Shown here one piece after another: positions 5,980-13,299 of a stretch of DNA of 25,563 bases. The stretch covers positions 1 through 25,563 of the forward strand of contig SFOH01000032.1 of the NCBI GenBank assembly GCA_004552485.1. Direction: 5' to 3'. Source of the DNA: Bacteroidales bacterium (lineage in GTDB: Bacteria > Bacteroidota > Bacteroidia > Bacteroidales > Muribaculaceae). Below the pieces are notes generated by a model that had not been told where the DNA came from, did no database searches, and saw nothing but the letters and a program-made list of their open reading frames with translations. How positions within the stretch are numbered: position 1 is the stretch's first letter; every line of letters starts with the position of its first letter. The position numbers and the translations under genes are program-made.

Positions 5980-8394
5980 ATGAAGATAAAAGCGATTATA
6001 GCTCTGTTCCTTGCGCTGATGACGGGCGTGGCCGCGAATGCCGCCGGCGTGAAGATTTCGGGCAAGATTACAGACGAGAATAACGAGGCGCTGGAGTTCG
6101 TGAGTGTGCGCATCGCGGGCACTGCCATCGGCGCCGTCTCCGGCCTGGACGGCACGTACTCTCTGAGTGCCCCCGAGGCCGACACCATCCGCATCACCTT
6201 CACGCTGATAGGATACCAGGACAGCCGCCGCACGCTCATCAAGCCCAAAGGGGCGGTGACGGTGAACGTGAAGATGGAGCCGCGCCACTATGAACTGCAG
6301 GGCGTGGAAGTGACTGAGTATCAGAAGCAGACGGGCTCCATGCAGAAGATCGACATGGACGACTACAAGTTGGCGCCGTCGGTGAACCGCTCGGTGGAGA
6401 GCATGATTTCCACCATGGCCGGCGTGTCGCAGAGCAACGAGATGTCGAGCCAGTACTCGGTGCGCGGCGGCACGTTCGACGAGAACTCTGTCTACATCAA
6501 CGGCGTGGAGGTCTATCGTCCGCAGCTGGTGAGCAGCGGTCAGCAGGAGGGTCTGAGTATCATCAACCCCGACCTGGTGGGCGCCGTGAGCTTCAGCACC
6601 GGCGGCTTCCCCGCGCAGTACGGCGACCGCATGAGCTCGGTCCTCGACATCACCTACAAGACGCCCGAGGCCTTTGAGGGCGCGGTGAATCTGAGTCTGC
6701 AGGGCGGAAGCCTGGCCATCGGCACCAACAAGGGACGCCTGAGCATGATTCACGGCGTGCGCTACAAGAGCAACTCGTCGCTGCTGAGCTCTATGGACGA
6801 GAAGGGCGAGTATGACCCGCGTTTCTTTGACTATCAGGGCTTTATGAATTTCAAACTCTCGAAGAAGTGGACGGCATCGCTGCTGGGCAACATCGCCGTC
6901 AACAACTATAAGTTCATCCCCCACGACCGCAGTACGAGCTTCGGCACGAGCACTGACGCCAAGCAGTTCAAGGTCTACTTCGACGGCCTGGAGAAGGACC
7001 GCTTCGAGACGTTCCTGGGCACGTTCAACCTCAGCTACCGTCCGTCGAAGAACGCCGAATACACGCTCCTGGCCAGCGGCTTCCTCACCAACGAGCTGGT
7101 GACGTACGACATCAGCGGCGAGTACTGGCTCGACCAGGCCGGCACGAGCGGCAGCACCGGCGGCGGTGTCATCGGCGGCGAGCTGGGCCTGGGCCGCTAC
7201 ATGGAGCATGCCCGCAACCGCCTCAAGGCGTCGGTGATGCAGCTGAGTCTGCGCGGCGCCAACGGCCTTGGCCATCACAATCTCAGCTACGGCATCGACG
7301 TGCGACATGAGACGATTCGTGACCGCGCCCGCGAGTGGGAGGTGCGTGACTCGGCCGGCTACTCCCTGCCCTTCGACCCGGAGTCGCTGCGCGTCATCTA
7401 CAACCTCAGTGCCAACCACGACCTCACCAGCAACCGCGCCAGCGCCTACATCCAGGATACGTGGCGTATTCAGAGCCCCATCGGCTATTTCAACATCAAC
7501 GGCGGTGTGCGCATGAGCTACTGGACCTACAACAAGGAGCTGCTCGTGTCGCCGCGCGTCAACGTTGGCTTCGTCCCGGACAAGGCGCCGCGGTGGGCAT
7601 TCCGTTTCGCCACCGGCCTCTACTATCAGAGTCCCTTCTTCAAGGAATTCCGTATGCCTGTGACGGACGAAGACGGCAACACTGTTATCGTGCTGAACGA
7701 CAAAATCAAGAGCCAGCGCAGCTTCCAGTTCATCCTGGGCGCCGACTACACCTTCCGCGCCTTCAACCGTCCGTTCAAGCTTTCGGGCGAGGCCTACTAC
7801 AAGATTCTCGGCAATCTGATTCCCTACGAGGTCGACAATCTGAAGGTGGTCTACGAGGGTGTGAACTCGACGAAGGGTTCCACCATGGGCGTCGACTTCA
7901 AGCTCTACGGCCAGTTTGTGGAGGGCTCCGACTCGTGGATCAGCTTCTCGCTGATGAACACACGCGAGCAGCTGCACGGCAAATGGGTGCCGCGTCCGAC
8001 AGACCGCCGCTATAGCTTCGCGCTCTATTTCACGGACTATTTCCCCAAGTTCCCGCGTCTGAAGTTCAGTCTGCGCGGCATCTTCTCGGACGGCCTGCCG
8101 GTGACGGCGCCGCACACGACGCGCGACCAGGGCTACTTCCGTGCCCCCGCCTACAAGCGTGTGGATGTGGGTCTGAGTTATGCTCTTCTGCAGGCACCGG
8201 CTCCCGGCGAGCATCGCAGCGGCCTGGGCAAGATTTTCAAGAGCGTGTGGCTGGGCCTCGACTGCTTCAACCTGTTGGACATCTCCAACGTCAGCTCCTA
8301 CTACTGGGTCACCGACGTCAACAACATCCAGTATGCCGTGCCCAACTATCTGACGCGTCGGCAGCTGAACGTGAGATTGTCAGTCGATTTCTAA
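5980..8394 (+). CDS. TonB-dependent receptor with carboxypeptidase-like regulatory domain
   Basis: This 804-residue outer-membrane receptor imports an unknown ligand using TonB/ExbBD energy. It has a signal peptide at residues 1-21 (MKIKAIIALFLALMTGVAANA). A CarboxypepD_reg-like domain covers about 25-105 (SGKITDENNEALEFVSVRI, then GLDGTYSL). The plug domain spans about 115-240 (YSVRGGTFDENSVYINGVEV, then FSTGGFPAQYGDRMSSVLDI). The beta-barrel continues to the C-terminus, ending LNVRLSVDF with the terminal Phe typical of outer-membrane barrels. No SusD partner is adjacent, and the protein is shorter than SusC proteins, so it belongs to the smaller CirA/FepA-like Bacteroidota receptors rather than to a polysaccharide locus. 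A clean promoter was not found; a weak CTTTG lies at 5955-5959. The 445-bp upstream gap otherwise holds the divergent promoter and leader. Confidence 0.92.
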   Translation: MKIKAIIALFLALMTGVAANAAGVKISGKITDENNEALEFVSVRIAGTAIGAVSGLDGTYSLSAPEADTIRITFTLIGYQDSRRTLIKPKGAVTVNVKMEPRHYELQGVEVTEYQKQTGSMQKIDMDDYKLAPSVNRSVESMISTMAGVSQSNEMSSQYSVRGGTFDENSVYINGVEVYRPQLVSSGQQEGLSIINPDLVGAVSFSTGGFPAQYGDRMSSVLDITYKTPEAFEGAVNLSLQGGSLAIGTNKGRLSMIHGVRYKSNSSLLSSMDEKGEYDPRFFDYQGFMNFKLSKKWTASLLGNIAVNNYKFIPHDRSTSFGTSTDAKQFKVYFDGLEKDRFETFLGTFNLSYRPSKNAEYTLLASGFLTNELVTYDISGEYWLDQAGTSGSTGGGVIGGELGLGRYMEHARNRLKASVMQLSLRGANGLGHHNLSYGIDVRHETIRDRAREWEVRDSAGYSLPFDPESLRVIYNLSANHDLTSNRASAYIQDTWRIQSPIGYFNINGGVRMSYWTYNKELLVSPRVNVGFVPDKAPRWAFRFATGLYYQSPFFKEFRMPVTDEDGNTVIVLNDKIKSQRSFQFILGADYTFRAFNRPFKLSGEAYYKILGNLIPYEVDNLKVVYEGVNSTKGSTMGVDFKLYGQFVEGSDSWISFSLMNTREQLHGKWVPRPTDRRYSFALYFTDYFPKFPRLKFSLRGIFSDGLPVTAPHTTRDQGYFRAPAYKRVDVGLSYALLQAPAPGEHRSGLGKIFKSVWLGLDCFNLLDISNVSSYYWVTDVNNIQYAVPNYLTRRQLNVRLSVDF

Positions 8395-8420
8395 TCATAA
8401 CGGCTCGTCCGGATAAAATA

Positions 8421-8465
8421 CGGGGCCGGTCACGGCAGATGTGCGTGACCGGCCCCGAGTGTTTT
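8421..8465 (+). terminator. Strong intrinsic terminator between convergent genes
   Basis: Perfect 14-bp arms lie at 8421-8434 and 8444-8457 with a 9-nt loop, followed by AGTGTTTT on the plus strand. The stem lies 26 bp after the receptor stop and directly beyond the cvfB-like stop. On the minus strand a TATTTTAT stretch follows it, so it can serve both convergent transcripts. Confidence 0.85.
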
Positions 8466-9304
8466 CAAGCTTTGGAGATGCGGCCGTCAGGGGCGATGCG
8501 GATGGCGTGGGTGCGGTAGAGATGGCCGACGGCTTTCTTGAAGTCTTTCTTGGAGCAGTGGAGCTCGGAGTGGATGTCTTCGGGCGAAGATTTGTCGGAG
8601 AGCAGGAAGCAGCCTTTCTCGAGGCGCTGCATGATTTCGTCGCCGATCTTGTGGATTCGGCCGGCCGTCCCCGGCGAGATGAGCGTGAGGTCGATCTTGC
8701 CGTCGGGACGCAGCTGCTTGACGTAGGCGGTCATGGTCTGCTCCAGGGCCACGGGCTCGAAGGTCTCGTTCTCGTAGATCATGCCGCGGTGGAGATTGTT
8801 GACGATGCACTGATAGCCGATGTCGGTGCGGCCGATTACGAGCGCCTGCACCTCCTGGCCCGGCTGATAGTCGGGATAGACATTGTCGAGGAATTTGTTG
8901 ATTTTGGCAGATGCCACCACGCGCTGCGTCTCCTTGTCGAGGTAGGCGTAGACGAGGTATATGCCGCCCTGCACCATCTTCACCTTCTGCTCGGAGAAGG
9001 GGCACAGCAGATTCTTGGGCAGGCCCCAGTCCATGAAGGCGCCGACGCGGTTGACCTGCGCGGCCTGGAGGTAGGCGAACTCGCCGACCTGTATGAACGG
9101 GTGCTCGGTGACGGCCACGGGGCGGTCTTCCGAGTCTTTGTAGACGAAAACTTTGAGCATGTCGCCCACAACCATATTGTCCGTGACATAGCGTCCGGGG
9201 AGCAGGACTTCCCGGGGCGAGTCGGCATCGTCGTCGGTGAGGTAAAGGCCGTAGTCGCTGAAGCGGGCCACACGCAGCGTGTTGTATCTTCCTAATTCAA
9301 TCAT
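8465..9304 (-). CDS. CvfB-family S1 RNA-binding protein
   Basis: This 279-residue protein is of the CvfB (YitL-like) family, with tandem S1-type RNA-binding domains and a C-terminal winged helix. The start MIELGRYNTLRVARFSDYGL is typical. S1-like segments are seen at about 1-60 (GLYLTDD then EVLLPGRYV), 70-140 (YLQAAQVNRVGAFMDWGLPK then LLCPFSEQKVKM) and 150-215. The C-terminus (SPEDIHSELHCSKKDFKKAV then HAIRIAPDGRI) forms the winged helix. In firmicutes the founding member affects virulence gene expression; the role in Bacteroidota is not established. It has its own promoter at 9364-9395 and is convergent with the TonB-dependent receptor. Confidence 0.9.
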   Translation of the reverse strand: MIELGRYNTLRVARFSDYGLYLTDDDADSPREVLLPGRYVTDNMVVGDMLKVFVYKDSEDRPVAVTEHPFIQVGEFAYLQAAQVNRVGAFMDWGLPKNLLCPFSEQKVKMVQGGIYLVYAYLDKETQRVVASAKINKFLDNVYPDYQPGQEVQALVIGRTDIGYQCIVNNLHRGMIYENETFEPVALEQTMTAYVKQLRPDGKIDLTLISPGTAGRIHKIGDEIMQRLEKGCFLLSDKSSPEDIHSELHCSKKDFKKAVGHLYRTHAIRIAPDGRISKA

Positions 9305-9326
9305 TGTGTTTTATGAGTTTTAGTGA

Positions 9327-9356
9327 CGGAGCACTTGCTCCGCCGTGATTTTTTTT
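9327..9356 (+). terminator. Hairpin plus T-tract antisense to the cvfB leader
   Basis: Arms of 6 bp at 9327-9332/9337-9342 enclose a 4-nt loop and are followed a few bases later by eight T residues (9349-9356) on the plus strand. This is terminator-like for plus-strand transcription, yet no plus-strand gene precedes it. In the cvfB mRNA it forms a leader hairpin preceded by an A-run. Confidence 0.35.
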
Positions 9357-9363
9357 CGTGATA

Positions 9364-9395
9364 CAAAGATAGTATATAATATTAACACCGCCAAA
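9364..9395 (-). promoter_or_regulatory. Bacteroidota-type promoter of the cvfB-like gene
   Basis: On the minus strand, TTTG (9395-9392) is followed after 20 bp by TATCTTTG (9371-9364), an exact -33/-7 match. The start is expected near 9357, giving a leader of about 50 nt. Confidence 0.75.
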
Positions 9396-9457
9396 CAAAT
9401 AAGGTTGCGGCGCGATGGAGGCTGACCGCGAATGTTGAAAAATAAATTCGGCGGATA

Positions 9458-9489
9458 TTTGGATATATGAACAGAAAGCGCTAAATTTG
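9458..9489 (+). promoter_or_regulatory. Bacteroidota-type promoter of the candidate ncRNA
   Basis: TTTG at 9458-9461 is followed after 20 bp by TAAATTTG at 9482-9489, matching both promoter elements. Transcription should start near 9496. Confidence 0.7.
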
Positions 9490-9495
9490 CGTTAT

Positions 9496-9848
9496 AGAAA
9501 CGAACAGAGAGCTGTTCGGCAGGCTTCGGCCGCGGGCTTCATGCCACACGTGAGGCGACCGCGAGTCTGACGAGATTGACACATAAGAGATATCCGCATC
9601 AAAGTAGATTGGGAAACTCTTCAAATTATTATGAAATACCGAGACAAGCTTTAGCCACTAATGGCGGGCCTCGAGCCACGTCACCACGGTGACGGCGGCG
9701 TTCTCCCGCAAGGGGGAGCCGGAGGATTACAAAGGTGGCAGGCACTCAAATCCTGTCGTATCGGAGTTTCATCGCGTCCTTTGGTGCGGATTTTATATTT
9801 CGGGAAGACATGACGCTGTCGCAGGCGGGAGTCTTCCCGAATTTTTTT
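9496..9848 (+). ncRNA. Candidate structured non-coding RNA, about 350 nt, unidentified
   Basis: The segment is bounded by an exact promoter upstream and a strong intrinsic terminator downstream, and it holds no ORF that looks like protein. Stems visible by eye include 9501-9507/9512-9518, a long GC-rich stem around 9679-9694, a stem with a GCAA loop around 9702-9717, and a hairpin joining 9723-9728 to 9749-9754. The size fits RNase P RNA, tmRNA or a 6S-type RNA. However, I do not find the RNase P core (GAGGAAAGTCC) or a tmRNA tag ending in ALAA, so it is neither. A Bacteroidales 6S-like RNA or a novel RNA remains possible. The next gene, for the DUF3127 protein, has its own -7 element at 9883-9890, so this unit is not simply that gene's leader. 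Confidence 0.55.
9799..9848 (+). terminator. Intrinsic terminator of the candidate ncRNA
   Basis: Perfect 11-bp arms lie at 9799-9809 and 9831-9841, followed immediately by seven T residues (9842-9848). This is one of the clearest terminators in the window, and it lies about 100 bp before the DUF3127 gene. Confidence 0.85.
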
Positions 9849-9856
9849 GGAAAGAA

Positions 9857-9890
9857 TTGAGCGATATGTCGCAAAAAATCCTTACCTTTG
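9857..9890 (+). promoter_or_regulatory. Promoter of the DUF3127 gene
   Basis: TACCTTTG at 9883-9890 is an exact -7 element. The best TTG is at 9857-9859, giving a slightly long spacer of 23 bp. The leader to the ATG at 9950 would be about 53 nt and AT-rich. Confidence 0.6.
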
Positions 9891-9949
9891 TCAATCAGAA
9901 TACAGACCACCAAAACTGATTATTAACACATATATATAAATATACGAGA

Positions 9950-10384
9950 ATGGAATTAGTTGGCAAATTATTCATGATAACTCCCATCGAGGAGGGCATG
10001 TCCAAAGCCGGTCGCGCCTGGAAAAAGCGCATGTATGTTGTGGAAACACAGGAAACCTATCCCCGAAAGGTGGCATTCACCGTGATGGGCGAGGACCGCA
10101 TCAATGAGTTCGGTGCACGCATCCACGAGGGCATGGACGTTCGCGTTCAGTTCGATATCAACAGCCGCCAGTGGCAGGACAAATGGTTCACCGACGTGTC
10201 AGCCTGGCGCATCGAGGAAGTAACTCCCAATGCCGCTGCAGCCGGCGCCGCATATCCCCAGCAGCCCGCCTACAACGCACCTGCCGGCGCTCCCGCAGCA
10301 CCTGCCGCCGCAGCCCCTGCTCCCGGCGCTTTCCCTCCCCCTCCTGCCGCTCCCGCAGAGTCTAACGACGACCTGCCCTTCTGA
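9950..10384 (+). CDS. DUF3127 domain protein with SSB-like C-terminal tip
   Basis: This 144-residue cytoplasmic protein has two parts. Residues 1 to about 95 match the Bacteroidota DUF3127 family (MELVGKLFMITPIEEGMSKA then WKKRMYVVETQETYPRK and FTVMGEDRINEF), a compact beta-rich domain with OB-fold-like character. The rest is a low-complexity Ala/Pro/Gln linker that ends in NDDLPF. A globular OB-like domain, a disordered Pro/Ala tail and an acidic tip ending in a hydrophobic Pro-Phe is the layout of bacterial single-stranded DNA-binding protein (DDDIPF in E. coli). I therefore suspect nucleic-acid binding and partner recruitment; the function is not established. It is monocistronic, with a promoter upstream and a long hairpin terminator at 10471-10548. 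Confidence 0.85.
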   Translation: MELVGKLFMITPIEEGMSKAGRAWKKRMYVVETQETYPRKVAFTVMGEDRINEFGARIHEGMDVRVQFDINSRQWQDKWFTDVSAWRIEEVTPNAAAAGAAYPQQPAYNAPAGAPAAPAAAAPAPGAFPPPPAAPAESNDDLPF

Positions 10385-10470
10385 GCCGCCGCAAAGCCGT
10401 AGCCGGGTCGCCGGCGTAGTGCCCGGATGCTTTTAAGGCCGGACACACCACGCGGACACAGACTCGGCGA

Positions 10471-10548
10471 AGGGCATGAACAGAACACCGGACGCCTCGC
10501 GTTTTCAACATTCGCGGGGCGGCTGTGTTGTGTTCGCCCTCCTTTTTT
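10471..10548 (+). terminator. Long imperfect stem-loop terminator after the DUF3127 gene
   Basis: An imperfect stem pairs about 10472-10500 with about 10512-10539 around an AT-rich loop. A GGGC at its base pairs with GCCC at 10536-10539, and six T residues follow at 10543-10548. It ends the DUF3127 transcript. The remaining gap up to rpmB holds the next promoter and leader. Confidence 0.65.
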
Positions 10549-10599
10549 GCCGGAAATCGCGGAAATTGTTGAAAACTAAGTAAAAAAGGAGTCGAAAAA

Positions 10600-10631
10600 T
10601 TTGGTCATTTCGCAAAAAATTCCGTACTTTG
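10600..10631 (+). promoter_or_regulatory. Promoter of the rpmB-rpmG-DUF4295 operon
   Basis: TTTG (10600-10603) is followed after 21 bp by TACTTTG (10625-10631), a one-base-short version of the -7 element. It gives a leader of about 125 nt ahead of rpmB. Confidence 0.6.
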
Positions 10632-10639
10632 CACTCTGT

Positions 10640-10765
10640 TTTATGGCTCATCCGTAAAAACGCCTATTAATGATGCACTTAGGCGTGATATGAGAACTGA
10701 GATGGCGGCCTTAAAGCAGCATTTTTAAACGATTTTCATTTAGAATACCAACACAACGAACAGCC
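10640..10765 (+). promoter_or_regulatory. rpmB mRNA leader with a stem-loop
   Basis: The leader contains perfect 6-bp arms at 10661-10666/10680-10685 around a 13-nt loop, then an AT-rich stretch up to the ATG. Long leaders before ribosomal-protein genes often bind their own product, so autogenous control is possible. I recognise no described motif. Confidence 0.3.
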
Positions 10766-11029
10766 ATGTCAAAGATTTGTCAGATCACCGGCAAGCAGGC
10801 AATGACCGGAAACAATGTTTCCCACTCAAAACGCCGCACAAAACGCAGATTCAACGTTAACTTGTTCAACAAGAAATTCTACTGGGCCGAGCAGGGTATC
10901 TGGATTACTCTCACCATCTCCGCTTCCGGACTTCGCACCATCAACAAAATGGGCCTGAACGCAGCTATGATACAGGCCGCTGAGAAAGGATTTTTAACAG
11001 ACAAGGACATCAAAGTAATAGGATACTAA
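10766..11029 (+). CDS. rpmB: 50S ribosomal protein L28
   Basis: This 87-residue large-subunit protein begins SKICQITGKQAMTGNNVSHS and continues with RRTKRRFNVNL, LFNKKFYWAEQGIWITLTIS and GLRTINKMG, all characteristic of L28. Only one cysteine is present, so this is a zinc-free version. It is the first gene of a compact cluster: rpmG starts after a single base. Confidence 0.97.
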   Translation: MSKICQITGKQAMTGNNVSHSKRRTKRRFNVNLFNKKFYWAEQGIWITLTISASGLRTINKMGLNAAMIQAAEKGFLTDKDIKVIGY

Positions 11030-11030
11030 A

Positions 11031-11219
11031 ATGGCAAAGAAAGCAAAAGGTAATCGCGTGCAGGTAATCCTGGAGTGCACAGAACATAAGGCCAGCGGTA
11101 TGCCCGGCACATCACGTTATATTACCACCAAGAACCGCAAGAACACCACTGAGCGCCTGGAGCTGAAGAAATACAACCCCATCCTGAAGCGCGTGACCGT
11201 TCACAAAGAGATCAAATAA
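11031..11219 (+). CDS. rpmG: 50S ribosomal protein L33
   Basis: This 62-residue protein has the L33 pattern (NRVQVILECTEHKASGMPGT, YITTKNRKNTTERLELKKY, NPILKRVTVHKEIK). Only one cysteine (in LECTEH) is found, and the C-terminal CxxC is absent, so it is the zinc-independent form. It lies 1 bp after rpmB and 28 bp before the DUF4295 gene, the usual Bacteroidota order. Confidence 0.97.
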   Translation: MAKKAKGNRVQVILECTEHKASGMPGTSRYITTKNRKNTTERLELKKYNPILKRVTVHKEIK

Positions 11220-11247
11220 CATCAACCATATATAAAACACCTAAGAT

Positions 11248-11397
11248 ATGGCAAAGAAAACCGTGGCCTCGCTGCAGAAAGGTGAAGGCCGCACATATAG
11301 CAAAGTCATCAAGATGGTGAAGTCGCCCAAAACCGGTGCTTACACCTTCAAGGCTGAGATGGTTCCCAACGACGCCGTTAAGGACGCTCTGAAGTAA
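11248..11397 (+). CDS. DUF4295 family small basic protein
   Basis: This 49-codon ORF starts MAKKTVASLQKGEGRTYSK and ends NDAVKDALK. The sequence between (VIKMVKSPKTGAYTFKAEM) matches the short DUF4295 family found after rpmG in Bacteroidota. It is lysine-rich and probably ribosome-associated, judging only by its constant position with L28 and L33. In relatives such as Bacteroides, ftsY commonly follows; here an intergenic region with a terminator follows instead. Confidence 0.9.
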   Translation: MAKKTVASLQKGEGRTYSKVIKMVKSPKTGAYTFKAEMVPNDAVKDALK

Positions 11398-11498
11398 ACC
11401 GCTCTCCACGCAGATATAAATTGTAGTCTGCCTGCCGGGCACGGACGGCGCTCCCCCACATTGCGGAGCATCGGTTCCCCACCCCGCTAAGGCAAGCA

Positions 11499-11544
11499 GC
11501 AACGGCTGCGCTGTCATTCATGGCAGTGCAGCCGTTGCCGTTTT
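11499..11544 (+). terminator. Intrinsic terminator of the rpmB operon
   Basis: Perfect 11-bp arms at 11499-11509/11528-11538, with further pairing inside, are followed by CGTTTT. It lies about 100 bp after the DUF4295 stop. The 369-bp gap to the transporter holds this hairpin and the next promoter and nothing else that I can support. Confidence 0.75.
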
Positions 11545-11686
11545 CAAGGGGCTGACAAGCGGCGTTGTGCCAAGCCGCGATACAGAAATGGCCGGGAAAA
11601 TTGCAAAAAACTCCGGAAATTCGTGTTCATGAGCTTTTTTGTGTAATTTCTCCACCGAAAACGCGGCTGTTATGAAAAGAAATGCT

Positions 11687-11694
11687 TATTTTTG
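11687..11694 (+). promoter_or_regulatory. Probable -7 element for the MFS transporter operon
   Basis: TATTTTTG matches TAnnTTTG and is followed by a leader of about 65 nt to the ATG at 11767. No good TTG is present at the expected -33 position, so the call is moderate. Confidence 0.5.
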
Positions 11695-11766
11695 CATGAT
11701 GAATAGGCACGTTCGCACGTTCAGCAAGGAAACACTATTAACCGAATCATAATTTTATCACTGACT

Positions 11767-13272
11767 ATGACCGCAAAAGTTTTAAAAGCAGGGCTGAATC
11801 CTGTCTTTCTTAACGACAAAGCGTGGGCTCGTTGGACAGCGCTGATTCTCATCGCGCTGATGATGTTCTTCGCCTACATGTTTGTCGACGTAATGGCACC
11901 TCTGAAAAGTTTGCTCGACCCGCAGTTGGGCTGGGACTCAACGGCTTACGGCACATACCGCTCGGCCGAGTATATTCTGAACGTCTGCGGCTTCCTGATC
12001 ATAGCCGGCTTCATCCTCGACAAGACCGGCATCCGCTTTACCGGCACTCTCTCGGCATCGCTGATGCTGATTGGCGCCTGCATAAAACTCTATGGCATAA
12101 GCGACTGGATGACCGGCACGGCTCTCGAAAGCTGGCTCAACTCATGGTGGACCTCGATGCCCGCTTCTGCCAAGATGGCATCGCTGGGCTTCATGATCTT
12201 CGGCTGCGGCTGTGAAATGGCCGGTACCACGGTTTCAAAAGCAATTGCCAAGTGGTTTAAAGGCAAGGAGATGGCGCTGGCCATGGGCCTCGAGATGGCT
12301 ATCGCCCGTGTAGGCGTGTTCGCTATCTTCTCCATCTCGCCCTGGATTGCCGAGTCATTAGGCACTGTTGTCGCTCCCGTCGCCTTCTGCACCGTGCTGC
12401 TTCTCATCGGCCTCATCACCTTCGTGGTCTTCACCTTCATGGACCGCAAACTCGACCACGAGAAAGGCATCGACGCCAAGGCCGATCCCGAGGACGAGTT
12501 CAAGGCTTCGGACGTGAAGCACATCTTCTCGAGCCGCATCTTCTGGGTTGTTGCCCTACTCTGCGTGCTCTATTATTCAGCCATCTTCCCCTTCCAGGCC
12601 TACGGCGCCGAGATGCTGCAGTGCAACATCGGCGACATCTCCGCTCAGGAGGCATCGAATATCTTCCGCTGGTTCCCCATCGGCGCTGCAGTTGTCACCG
12701 TCTTCCTCGGCAACTTCCTGGACAACAGGGGCAAAGGCGCAACGATGCTCATCTACGGCGCACTCCTGCTGATTGCCTGCCACCTGATTTTCGCATTCCT
12801 GCTCCCCATCACCCACAGCAAACTGCTGGCCTACTGCACCATCGTTATCCTGGGCATCTCTTTCGCACTCGTTCCCGCCGCTCTGTGGCCCTCAGTGCCT
12901 AAGATCATCGAGGAGAAAGTGCTCGGCAGCGCATATTGCCTCATCTTCTGGGTGCAGAACATCGGTCTCTGCCTCGTTCCCCTGCTCATCGGTTATGTCC
13001 TTGACGCAGTGAACGCCAGCAACCCCACCGTGCAGAGCGAGATGGCTCAGCTTGACAAATGGAAAGAGGCCGGCGTCGACGCTCCCGCCGGATTCTTCAT
13101 CCACTACGACTACACCATCCCCATGATTATCTTCGCCGGTTTCGGCATCCTTGCCCTGCTCTTCGCCTTCTATCTCAAGAGCCTCGACAAGCGCAACCAC
13201 TACGGTCTCGAGCTGCCCAACATCGTGAATGCCCAGGCTGAAGAGGCCGAGGTTGAATCCGCTGAAGAATAA
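11767..13272 (+). CDS. Major facilitator superfamily transporter
   Basis: This 501-residue inner-membrane protein has about 12 hydrophobic helices. TM1 is around residues 21-43 (WTALILIALMMFFAYMFVDV). The first half includes FILDKTGIRFTG, an MFS loop 2-3 region, and KWFKGKEMALAMGLEMAIAR. A charged central loop lies around 228-255 (DRKLDHEKGIDAKADPEDEF), and the second half includes GNFLDNRGKGATMLIYG. It ends in an acidic tail (AQAEEAEVESAEE). The substrate cannot be read from the sequence. It broadly recalls MFSD1-like and other peptide or anion MFS carriers, but I would not assign it. It is the first gene of a three-gene set with a GHL10 hydrolase 27 bp downstream, so transport of a peptidoglycan- or glycan-derived compound is conceivable. 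Confidence 0.85.
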   Translation: MTAKVLKAGLNPVFLNDKAWARWTALILIALMMFFAYMFVDVMAPLKSLLDPQLGWDSTAYGTYRSAEYILNVCGFLIIAGFILDKTGIRFTGTLSASLMLIGACIKLYGISDWMTGTALESWLNSWWTSMPASAKMASLGFMIFGCGCEMAGTTVSKAIAKWFKGKEMALAMGLEMAIARVGVFAIFSISPWIAESLGTVVAPVAFCTVLLLIGLITFVVFTFMDRKLDHEKGIDAKADPEDEFKASDVKHIFSSRIFWVVALLCVLYYSAIFPFQAYGAEMLQCNIGDISAQEASNIFRWFPIGAAVVTVFLGNFLDNRGKGATMLIYGALLLIACHLIFAFLLPITHSKLLAYCTIVILGISFALVPAALWPSVPKIIEEKVLGSAYCLIFWVQNIGLCLVPLLIGYVLDAVNASNPTVQSEMAQLDKWKEAGVDAPAGFFIHYDYTIPMIIFAGFGILALLFAFYLKSLDKRNHYGLELPNIVNAQAEEAEVESAEE

Positions 13273-13299
13273 TCTGTTAAGCAAGATAGACTACTTACC

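Noticed and set aside
5737..8214. 825-residue minus-strand ORF antisense to the TonB-dependent receptor
   Set aside because: The His/Ala/Arg/Val-rich sequence shows no domain motifs and mirrors a GC-rich gene whose plus-strand product is a clear receptor.
9496..9848. RNase P RNA or tmRNA
   Set aside because: The size fits, but the RNase P core GAGGAAAGTCC and a tmRNA tag with ALAA-stop are absent on the plus strand.
9689..9919. 76-codon plus-strand ORF across the ncRNA region
   Set aside because: It runs through a strong terminator and the next promoter, and its sequence is not protein-like; structure explains the region better.
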